NCBI GenBank assembly: GCA_947172415.1
Contig: OX359191.1
Span: forward strand, 1,240,001 to 1,304,000
Length of the DNA stretch: 64,000 nt
Reading direction: 5' to 3'
From: Chondrosia reniformis
Lineage: Eukaryota; Porifera; Demospongiae; Chondrillida; Chondrillidae
Part shown: one piece after another, positions 25,301 to 37,300 of the stretch
Layout: the number at the start of each line of letters is the position of its first letter
Position numbering within the stretch: position 1 is the stretch's first letter
Program-made: the position numbers and the translations under genes
The notes under the pieces: model-generated
Databases searched by the model: none
Told to the model about the DNA's origin: nothing
Seen by the model: only the letters and a program-made list of their open reading frames with translations

Positions 25301-28300
25301 TATTAACTCGTAATGAAGAAGCATGAGATTAAAAAGGCATTGATCGAATTTAAAGTACTAATGGGCAATCAACTTAATTAAGCATTCTCCTGAGAAATAG
25401 AGTCTAGGGACTATTAATAGGAGAGCGTCACTTAATCTTATAAACATAAAAACATGTTGTTCTTGTGAGTTTTCACATAAACTTACATAATGAGAATATA
25501 TTCAATAAAACCACCTTCAAAGGACTCAATGCACACACTGTGTTAATTACATAAGAGTATATTACACTGTGATTATGCATAGCATGCTATACGTACATCA
25601 CACTTCTGATACATTGAAACAAGCCGATATAAACTTCATGAACCAAGCAATAAAGAAAATATGGGGTCCCAAAGAAGTGGGTTTGTAAGGAATGGGGTCC
25701 CAAAGAAGTGGGTTTGTGAGGAATGGGGTCCCAAAGAAGTGGGTTTGTAAGGAATGGGGTCCCAAAGAAGTGGGTTTGTGAGGAATGGGGTCCCAAAGAA
25801 GTGGGTTTGTGAGGAATGGGGTCCCAAAGAAGTGGGTTTGTAAGGAATGGGGTCCCAAAGAAGTGGGTTTGTGAGGAATGGGGTCCCAAAGAAGTGGATT
25901 TGTGAGGAATGGGGTCCCAAAGAAGTGGGTTTGTGAGGAATGGGGTCCCAAAGAAGTGGGTTTGTAAGGAATGGGGTCCCAAAGAAGTGGGTTTGTAAGG
26001 AATGGGGTCCCAAAGAAGTGGGTTTGTGAGGAATGGGGTCCCAAAGAAGTGGGTTTGTGAGGAATGGGGTCCCAAAGAAGTGGGTTTGTAAGGAATGGGG
26101 TCCCAAAGAAGTGGGTTTGTGAGGAATGGGGTCCCAAAGAAGTGGATTTGTGAGGAATGGGGTCCCAAAGAAGTGGGTTTGTGAGGAATGGGGTCCCAAA
26201 GAAGTGGGTTTGTGAGGAATGGGGTCCCAAAGAAGTGGGTTTGTGAGGAATGGGGTCCCAAAGAAGTGGGTTTATGAGGAATGGGGTCCCAAAGAAGTGG
26301 GTTTGTGAGGAATGGGGTCCCAAAGAAGTGGGTTTGTGAGGAATGGGGTCCCAAAGAAGTGGGTTTGTGAGGAATGGGGTCCCAAAGAAGTGGGTTTGTG
26401 AGGAATGGGGTCCCAAAGAAGTGGGTTTGTGAGGAATGGGGTCCCAAAGAAGTGGGTTTGTGAGGAATGGGGTCCCAAAGAAGTGGGTTTGTGAGGAATG
26501 GGGTCCCAAAGAAGTGGGTTTGTGAGGAATGAGGTACTAAAGGAATAAGGTTGACCAGGAAATATTATAGCTCACAAGAAACGGGATGCATCAATGTAAA
26601 GGTTTCTCCCAGTGATCCTGGCAAATGAATATCCTCTGCCAGCAGCTCAGCAATAAAGCATTCATCTTGATGACTATAGCCTTGTTTGACATCCCTGAGA
26701 TCAATCATCCACATATCTTAGTAATTATAGACTAAATATCTCAACAACTGTTCAACACCTCAGTGGCGACCATGCAGACAGTCACAGGGGAGGAAGAAAA
26801 TACCAAGTATAACACTTTGAGTGTGTCAGTAATAAAACTATAAATCTCATGAACCTACAAAAAGTGCTCAATCAGTAGATCTTCTCGCTATCCAAGGATT
26901 AGTAAAAAGTAACAAATTTTTAAACCCTGGGCACTCGATTTCAAAGACATGTACTAAAGCACTATTATTAGGTACACATAACTGAGATATTACCACCCAA
27001 TAATAGTAAGTGACCCCATTGACCCCCGAGCAAACTTCAAAGGGAAGTGATGCAAGAATTATCAAGTGAGAAACAGTTTGTCCATAATTTAATACAAAGT
27101 TTGCAATCTGACAAAAAGAGGAGAAAATACTTAAATGGTGATATTTTGAGTGTTAACAAAGAGTTACAGGTTGTTACATAATGAAATTATAGGTCCAACC
27201 TTATCAGACCATTAAACCTTAGTAATGGACTAGACTTCAAATGCAACAGGAATTTTACAGTGAATGGTTGAAATGTCTTCCATACACACACAGAAACATA
27301 ATCTACGTACGTACATACGTATGTACTCTAATAAGATACTTCAGTTAGCTCATAAGTAGGTATGTTTGTATCTGTGCATGAAAAATCTTAGACTAAGATA
27401 CCATTCTCCTACATGCTATATGCCTATTCTGTAAAAGAGCCTATAGGGGAACTAAACCCAAAGAGAGTTTTGGATGAAGATACAGGAGTCTTTTCTTCCT
27501 TCTTTCATCTTCTTCTCCACTGGGTCAGACAGCCGTTTCTGGGAATTCCATCCTTCATCAGTGATCCTGGGAGTTTTGTCTTTTTCTTTATCTTGATCTT
27601 CTGTGAATCCTTGGCTATGTCCTTGGCTACTCTAATAGGATACCTCAGTTAGCTCATAAGTAGGTATGTATGTACCAAGAATGTAAACATTTCCTAGTAT
27701 AGTTAGTGATACTTGTGTACTGCAATGAAAAGATAATCAAGATTACCTACACACATACGTACGTATATCTCTGCATTTGTAAAGCTAGCACAATAAGTTT
27801 AATAACTTTGACTAACTACACAACTTTTGTTTTTGGCTGGCTTGAGATATAGACATGTTTGATGTTTAACAATTGATATTCAAAAAAGGGTCACAATCAT
27901 AACTTACCCCAAATTACAAAAGTTATTCTTTTCTTTTCTTACTTAACACGTCAGTTTAAATTCAGACATCTAATACAAGTCAATTAACGTTTTCTTCCCA
28001 ACCTGACAATATTAAGGATATTAGTTCTAATCCAGTCAACTAGTAAAATAATCCATCTACGTATGTAAATGGTGTGCTACATTTGGAAATATGCAAAGCT
28101 TGACTAAAGCTTCAACACTCTCCTTTTAAACTTTAAACATTTTAGCATAACTTTTTTAATCTGTTTAGGTAAACAACCAATCTCCCACATACAGACTTGA
28201 TTATGACACTGACTGGTTTAGTTTAATTGGACAGCTAAGGAAGGGAGCCATACCCGAGCCTGAGGGGGCGTAACCAGTTTAGAACAGAGGGTTAAACCTA

Positions 28301-31300
28301 CCTGGAATTTTAAACATCCTTTGACTTCCAAATGTGGATATGGTTAATTGCTTAACCACCACAGAGCAGGACAACAAGAAAAGGCATGCGAATGACAATC
28401 CAGCAATTAACTACACACAGACTTTAATGGCTGCTCACTGCAGTCACAGAGCCAGGGCCACCCAGCCAATCAAATCATCTCCCATTTAGTTATGGCCACA
28501 CAGTTCCAATTTTACATTCATTGAGTGCTTCTCTGGCCAATGTATCACCATTCTCAAGAATAAACTGATGTGGCTACACTGAAACACTTGAAGCAATTTA
28601 TAATTCTAGCCTGTCTAAAGGGCTTGATAAAATGACAAAAGTTACTGTATTATCGTCAACAAATTACTTAGTATAAGTTGCTGCTCCCTTAGCTCCGCCC
28701 ACTATTACATAAGGTACCCTGTCACCAAGTTAAAGAGCCAAGTCCAGATGGATCACTTTATACATACAGGGTGGGCTTGTTGTCACACAATACCCATTAA
28801 GTTACATCTGAAGCAAAAATCATTTCACCTATGGATAATCTTTTGCAACTAAAAATTATTAAATGAATAGTGGATTGCTAATCTAAACTGTTGTTATTAA
28901 ATGAAGAGAAACTAGCACCTCAGCACGCAGGAAATTATGCTTACATAACGAAAGATATCTTTTCCTCTAAAACAACTGTGTTAATTAATTTAGCATGATT
29001 AACTGATTCAAGGACATAATAGTAGTTGTTGCCAGTTCAATTAGCTGAGCATTGGAGCTACATTAGCACTAATTTATTACAATAATATCCATTACTATAT
29101 TGAAGTTCACAGCCAAGTACCTATAGCAACTAAAAATTAAAACTGTAAATTTATGGAAGGAAAATTTAAATAAATGCATTTAAGCTTGTAAATTTGAATT
29201 AGCACGTCGGGTAAACAGAAAAAGGCACAAATTTAGTCTAATTTTATCTAAATGGGGCTGTTTTATCAGTTATTAAGCAAATGTACCTCATAACATCAAT
29301 TTCGTGACAACAATAAAAGTAAAATATGCCATGTTTTCAAAGAGAAACTTGAAAATTTTAGCCTTCAAAAACCGCATGCAATCATAAAAATAGAATAACA
29401 ACTATATTAATTAATTAATCATACAAGTTGACATTGACAAGTAAATCAGTTACAGATAAGAGGTATTTCAAACTGGCATGTATAGAGCATAACAAGGCAT
29501 ACTGTTACATAGGAGGACACCAATCAGGTAACACGATTTCACTTTAATACCAAAAGTGATATAAAACATACAAAACATAAATTTCATGTAAATGTTTAGG
29601 TATATACGTATATATATATATGACACACTAGGCTGAAACCACCTAAATGATTAAAGGTCTTTATAATAGACAGAAAAGGGTTTCTTCAATTAGTAGGTAC
29701 AAATCCAGGGAAAGCATTCCCACACCAACACTTTACAAACACTGGAGGATCACAGATTTCAAAGAGGTATGGTTTCTGGTCAGATCACAAGGTTCAGCTG
29801 TAGTCACAGCTGAAGGTCCAATTGGAAGGATGGACACACAAAGACATCCTTACCACTAACATACTACAGAACCCATAAAAACTCCTGCTGACCCATTCCC
29901 ATAATTAAGTCAAATGAGGAACAACTAATTATGACCACGGCCACAAAGAAAAACAGAATCACCTCTGAGCAGGCCTCATCATGCGTGGATGAGAGAGGAG
30001 AGGGGGAGAGAGGGGGGAGAGAAGTGGAGGAGAGGGGGAAAGAGGAAGAGAGGGAGAGAGGAGAGGGGGAAAGAGGGGGGAGAGAAGTGGAGGAGAGGGG
30101 TGAGGGGGAGAGGGAGAGGGAGGAGAGATGAAGAGTGGGAGAGAAAAGGGAGAGGAGGAAGAAAGAGAGGTGGGAGAAAGAGAGAAGGAGAGAAGAGGAG
30201 AGGTAGCAAGGGAGGAGAGAAGGGGAGAGAGAAAGAAAGAGAGGGGGGAAGAGAGACAGTGTGAGGGACAGAGGGTGAGGGAGAGGGAGAGGGACAGAGG
30301 GCGAGGGAGAGGGAGAGGGAGAGAACCTCTTTATAGGAATAATTACAGGTCTATTAATAAGTGCAAATCATGTCTAGTGAGGGTGACCTTGTTTCAACCA
30401 CACAGTGAGCAAGACAAGTCCAAATTGTGTGGCAGAACCATTGCCTTTGGGAGGCTCAGATCAAAAGAGCCATACTTCACACAGAAGAATACACAATTAT
30501 AGTTTCAATAGTCAGAGTTGCTGAGCTGTGTACGCAGTGAGAATGATTAGACATTGAAACACATTGAAGGCTACTAATTTCTTGCTATTTAAGGGAAATA
30601 CAATAGAATCATTGCGTCTACAGATTTAACAAAATACACACGGCCCTTTTACATAAACATCTAAATTAATGCCATATATAATTGTATTATTAGTCAGAAT
30701 TAGCACACTTCAGAGGAATATTTATTGAATAAATTAAGACAGTTTGATAAAATGCAAGAACCCACAAATCTAACACACCATCTGAAAATATCTATAAATA
30801 CATGGAAGAAATCCATCAGTTCAAGTATGTGCTATACATAGATGAATGATTTCACACTGGTTAATAAAGGTAGTCCTAATTGTTCCATGACCTGTATATA
30901 CTAAAACCACCAGACAAATAGACTATCATCAAATTAGAAATATAAGCTGAAAAGGAAGTTTGGAAAATATAACACTCCAGTTCCAGTTCACTACCCATCA
31001 CCACATCTCACCTATCTATCTCAAAGAGTAAAGCCCTACTATTAAATAGCACACTTTGTGACATATTAAATTAGACTAAAGATTGAGCACATCAACTCAA
31101 CCCTGAGAGTCAGTGACTATAAGTAGCCAAAATACAAAATCTAAAATTCTCCGTTTCAAGGAAGAAACTTACTTCTTAAATTCCTCCAGTTCCTTATCAA
31201 TGTCATCCTCCTCCTCCTCAAAAGCCAATCCTGTCAGTCGCTGGTAACTGTGGTGTGCACTTGGAAGCATGCCAGGTGAGTCCCGAGGCAACTCTGAAGT

Positions 31301-34300
31301 CTTCAAAGCATGGAACTCATCTATACAATACACAGGCATAGACATTGTTATAAGAGATACAACCCTATAAAAAGTTGGCCTGTCTAAGGCCTGTTATAAG
31401 ATGGTAAGACAGGCAAAGTAACTGCCAGGGCTGTAACAGGTCTGTGGATGTTTCAGTTGTGTGACAGGTTTACAACAGGTCCAGTTTTCACAGGCTTTCT
31501 CAGTAACAGAAGCATCTTACATGTAACAAGCCTGTCAAATGACTGTTGCACTAATTAGCGCTTCATTAGCAAAATGGTACAAATTGACATGCCTGTCCCA
31601 TAACTGTTAAATATCTATGACTTATAATAATGCTTGACTTGAAAGCTGATCACTAGCTTGCATTTTACATGCATGAAGGTAACATTCCTTTTTTCTTAAA
31701 GTGTGAAATATGCATTCTTCATAAATATACAAATAATTACAGGATATGAGTTTAAAAGATAAACAGAGAAAACCTACAATATATTACAACACAATTATTT
31801 AAGCTTTACCTTGTCTACCTATGTAATACAGCCGGCTTTTGAAAACTTTAATCAATAAAATTGGCAAATTATAGATTCTCAGGCACTGTCAATCAAATAA
31901 TCAGTTGTCAAACTATAGATTCCCAGGCATGGAACAGGAGATATTGAGGGCTAATTATGCTTGTCTAAGATCACATATTTGCTCATCTTTTAGCAAATCT
32001 TTAAAGATTGCCATCATTAATGAGACAATAGACAGAAGGTCTACAAAATTAGCTTTAAATAACAGTTAGCAAATGAGAATTCCCAGGCAATTGAGACACA
32101 AATCTATCCAAAACACTAATCAAGTTACTTCATGCATGGATTAAACTCATATCAAAATACATTCTAAATTACTGTTCAAAAGATTTAGCACCTAAGTCAA
32201 CACTATGGTATTTCCTGCCAACAAAAGTACTGTTTATATCTACTATTAGCTTATATTCAGACTAATCTGAACCAACAATATGTGCCAAGAGCGCGATGAC
32301 TGACCCCTAAGAGATAACATTCCTAAGGGGAACTACACAGCTTGTATTTTGTCCATCTGCCTTACAAGTGCATGTGTACATCATGATCAGGTTGCTAGTT
32401 TTAATCCAGTAATAAAACCACAATATATGTATGTAACTTGGGTACACTATTAATTCTTTACAAAATAGATAATGGGAATTACAATTGATTTGAAGAGTCC
32501 AACAATTCAAAAAGAATTACAAACATTTTAAGTTTAAAAACTTGTGGTGCACCTGGTGCCCCAAACTCAAACTACGTAACTGCTGGTTCTTAGATGTCCG
32601 ATTGTCACTTGAATGCTGTCAACTTCAAGGCCATATCTTGTAGAAAACCTTTAAACAGGCTTTACATTGCATAGTATTAGAAGAAGATGAAAGAAGGGAA
32701 AAGAAGGAAGAAAAGACTACTGTATCTTCATCTAAAGCTCTCTTTAGGTTTAGTTCCCCTATAGGCTCTTTTTACAGAATAGGCATATAGCATGTAGGAA
32801 AATGGTATCTTAGATTTTTCATAGTATTAGTAAAGGTGGTTTCTAAATCCTTTTCATTGGTTCATTGTTCGACACAAAGGAAGAGAAAGCTAATTTTTAA
32901 GCTTAGAAAGCGAAAGCCAGCAAGCATCCGCCATTTTGTTGACAGATATAAGCAAGTATGTATATACAACAGGAAGCCATACTAAAACCTAATTTCTGAA
33001 AACAATATAGGGGCACCTTTGGTGCCCCAAAAACTTCAATAACAAATACTACATATCTACCCTCTGTATAAAACAGGCCTTTTCAATTTAAGACATTAAT
33101 TTTAGTTGTGTAGGTGTATCTCTTCATAACAATCAGCCATCCAATGCCGAAAAGTAATTAGATTGCTAAAAGACAATGACCTCAATTATGGGAACACAAC
33201 ATTTTATAAGGAGCAACAATTTTACATCTGAGGTCTCCTGAACGTGTGTTTATCCACTCACAATAAAACAATACATGAGAGCAAGCTGCTAAATGCCCAC
33301 AATGACCATCCAACATACATTATGGGATATCTACCTACCTGAAGCCCCATTCAAGGACTAATGAAGAGGAACAAAGTATATTGATATATTGGTAATCTTA
33401 TATACGATGTAGGTGACGTAGCCATGTTGACAATACGTACGTATATATCGTTTTCATTCTTACTTCCAGTTGTTAAACTCATCTGTTAGATCAATAGATA
33501 TACGTACGTAAAATATACTATTACTCTATCATTTAATTTAAATGTTGATGCAAGGCAGTATTTGGTAAGGTTAATTTATCATTCTTTGTAATTTTGAGGT
33601 CATTAAGATTACAAATATAAATAAGACCTACAAAGCGGTAGTTTGAGTGCAGGGGGCAACAGCCCCACAGTTTTTAACTCGAATTACTAGTTAATGATTG
33701 ATGTGAAAACAAGTACGTATTGTAGTGACCAAAGAGACGTCAAACCTGGAAAATATATTTCCACCTAATTTATTTTGTCAACATGGCTATGACAGCTGCA
33801 ACCTCATCTTTGAAAGGCTGCACTCTAGCGCAGGTTCATGAACACAATATAAATTGATGGCAGGGGAACTTCTCAAAGGTCAGCTAGTCCATCCTCGAGT
33901 AAGTTTCACATTACAGACACTTGGCTTGCGCTGTGTCTGGGGTGGAAAAATGAGTCTGTTACATTAACTCTTACGTCATATGTACAGGAGATTGGCATAA
34001 CATCCTTGAAATTGCTTATGTCATTAGTCAGGAAATAACGGCAATATTAACCAATTAACTAAAGATTTTATAACTATTATATTATAAACTCTGTGATAAT
34101 TGGCAACCTACAGACTATTATGTAAGTTGCATGACCAAATACCTCCAAGGTCAGAGATATCCAGATTAATTTCAGTTGCTAAGAAACCTTATAATAATAA
34201 TATATGGGACTACAATAGGTAGTTCCCAAATATTTCAAACAGGAATGTATACAAAAAGGATTATGTCAGAAAACAGCCCATTACTGCAAGCTAGTAATCT

Positions 34301-37300
34301 CAACACACATACCTTTATTAATAAAGAGAGACATTTTCCAAGTTTGTGAACAGATATATGGCATCACAATAGAATGTTAAAAATACATTTTTAGCATCAG
34401 TAATGTTGTACTAATGGCATTACTGTTTCTTAGTGACTAGGACTATTGATAACGAGCTTTCTGTAGTAGCATGAAGCAATCAATAAATTGAGATGGTTCA
34501 TCTTTAGTCTTGTGAGCAACTAGACACAGTTTGTTTCTTGAGAATCAGACGTTTCAACCCGGGAGGGTCTTCATCAGCGAGTGATGAACCATCTCAAAGA
34601 TAAGTTGATGCAGTTAAAAGATCCTATCATCTAATCTTGTCTAATCAATAAATTATTTCAGAATGTTTTAGTCCCTAGGCCTTCATCAGCTTAATGACAT
34701 AAAATGAGTTAAGAGTATATAGACAGTGACACCTCCATATTAGGAACACCTGGAACAAGAGGCTTTGTCATATAAATAGGTTATCCTTCAACCAGAGGTG
34801 GTACAAAACCGACAACCTTTCCTAAAATTGGTCAGTTTATGTTATACAATTGTTGTGCAGCCTAAATATATGTTAACAATATTTCTCTTATCTTATCTTT
34901 CAAATACTACAATATAATTCGGCACTGAAATCATAAGGATTTACAGATGTGTATACACTCAATCCTCCCTTATCCGGACGCCTCAGATATGGGCATGTCC
35001 CTCTAACAGGCAGCATGAAGCAGTTGCTGAGTCAGCAAGTAAACAAAATGGCAATGACAATGTGTTCACGGCCATTTTTGAAGGCAAATGTGTTTACCGA
35101 TCTTGTTAATGGCCGAGAATGTGACTAATAGTTAACAAGTTCGGCGGCAAAGTATGAAGTCAATTTTGAAATTCATTTTCTTCACACAGGAAGTGTCATA
35201 GCTTACTCGATTTGTAGATATATTTGTAGATATATGAAGCAGCTATACTCTTTGAGTTTTTAGAGTTACGGGCATTTCTGAGTTACGGACAATGCTCGGT
35301 CCCAAGGTGCCCGGATAAGGGAGGATTGAGTGTGTATGCATAAAATTATGTGTACATTGGTTTAAGAACAGACTTACCATGAGATGAGATGAACTGTTGT
35401 TGGTTGCCCTGACTACCAATTTGTTGCTTGGATACATGGGGGGTATTACCCCTTTGTAATTGCTGTTGACTAACAGGTTGAGGGTAGTATCCCTGACGAT
35501 GAGATTTCCCCTAGAGAAACATTATACAGGATTAGTCTGCATACTCTACATACTGCATACAAAGAATTTCTATTAAAATAAGACCCGTTTTATGGACCTA
35601 AAGCTTGACTGATCAGGTATGTATATACATACATATGTACATATACGTACATACATACATTGGGCCACTGATGAAGGGTGGGATTCCCAGAAAACAGCTG
35701 TCTGGCCCAGTAGAGAAGAGGAAAATAAAAGGAGAAGACTCTTGTATCCTCATCCAAAGCTCTAGGTTTAGTTCCCTATAGGCCTTTTACTATAGCATGT
35801 AAGAAAAATGGTGTATTGATTTAGAAAATGGGCTAATTTCGTATGCAAGTAATAAGTCAAGGAATATTGTTCTATGTTTCCTCAGCCTTAAGAACCTGTC
35901 AACCATATCCATAGGAAAATGGTGTTTTGCAGACTAATTATGTAACAAAAGTAATTTCATTACAGTCAAAATGTATTTGGTACAATATATTATTGGACCA
36001 TATCTCCTTCGTTAAGAAGAGAATTTCACTCAATTTTGGTACATGTTTCCTCTAGGGAGTAGGGACTATATATTTACTCGATTTTGGCTGGGGTGCCATT
36101 GCCTGCAATTCTACTGGCAGATGTTGCACGTAATTATATACACATGAAAAATCTAATACATCATTTTCCTATATGCTATGCCTACTCTGTAAAAAGCCTG
36201 TAGGGAGCTAAATCTGGAGAGAGCTTTGGATGAAGATACATGTCCTGGAGTCTTTTCTTTTTCTGTTCCACTGGGCCAGACAGGTTTCTGGGAATTCCAC
36301 CTTTCATCGGTGACCCTGGGAATCTTTGTCTTTTCTTGATCTTTTGTGATTCCTTGGCATACCCGTATATCGGGAATAGAATGCGTGTGTCAAAAGAATG
36401 CGAATTGTGAGTTTTGACTGTATGCGCAATCGTTTGACCCGTATTGATTTGACACCTCATAATTTCATATACACGTCCCATACACCTAAGCTTTATCTTG
36501 TAATCTTTTGGCCACAATGTTTACTTAAACCCGTAATTTGCAATCTTTTACTCTCGCATTCATATCCCGATATACGGTATATGCATGTTGTATGTACGTA
36601 AGTGTATATATATCCGGGTTACACTGTATATGCATGTTATATGTACCTGCTGTGATGATTGCATCTGTTCCACCTGTCGCTGGAACCTTGGAGGTAGCTG
36701 CTGTATCCGGTTGGTTGGTTGGTATTGTTGCTGGCTCCTCTCTGTCGTCCTTAACCTGTTGGGCTTCTGGTTACCATAGTGATAGGAGGCTTCTGTCTGA
36801 GTGATAGGTTGGTGTCTCTTAGTAGCTTGGTGAACATGCACTTCTTTCTTGCCCTGAGGAGTGGAAATGTGACCATTTGCAACATTGTGGCTAGTTAGGT
36901 ACAGCTTGGCATCAGGTCTTCCATTTTTATGGGGGACCAGAGGTCGGACCTTTTGAGATGCTGCGTTGGTGACACTAGTGGTCTGAGGAGGCGGAGGCAC
37001 CTTTACCTTCTCCTCCTTCAGAAGAGGGCTCTTTGGTAGTCCATTGACCATACCTTGAGGTGAGGGGGTCTTTTTAATAGTTTGAGGGGCTTGGATGGGC
37101 AGCTCCTTCTTCTCTGATGGTATCTCATAGGTCAAGCCATCCCCTTCAATGGGATCCAACTCGTAGTGAGGATTCACTGCGATCAAGGGCTGGATGACAT
37201 CATCTGCTTCCTCGCTGTCCTGATGGTCCTCTTCACTTTCATTCCTGGAAATACCTTCTTCCTGATTGTCAGAATCTTTATCATCTTCTTTCAGAGAGCT

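Larger units (their letters stand above)
22417..31172 (-). other. FAM193 last intron, 8.8 kb, repeat-rich
   Basis: It separates the last two coding exons. No nested gene could be supported. It holds the 34-bp array (23.14-23.55), a degenerate roughly 52-bp tandem repeat (23.83-23.95), a telomere-like CCCTAA stretch (24.64), the 31-bp array (25.66-26.53), a family C copy flanked by direct repeats (27.33-27.67) and a 330-bp polypurine tract (29.99-30.33). Confidence 0.7.

Noticed and set aside
25587-26509. Long minus-strand reading frames (up to 303 codons) with GPHSSQTHFFGTPF repeats
   Set aside because: They are entirely the 31-bp minisatellite read in three frames, inside a FAM193 intron, without promoter, splice context or unique sequence.
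27413-27652. 79-codon frame with KEPIGELNPKRVLDEDTG, seen again at 61.5 kb
   Set aside because: The recurrence is explained by dispersed repeat family C. Other copies have frameshifts and stops, and orientation is random.
29931-30502. Glu/Arg/Gly-rich reading frames
   Set aside because: They derive from the polypurine tract, with simple composition and no conserved features.
36182-36517. 111-codon minus-strand frame
   Set aside because: It spans the junction of a family C repeat and the 222-bp MITE, with no conserved protein features.
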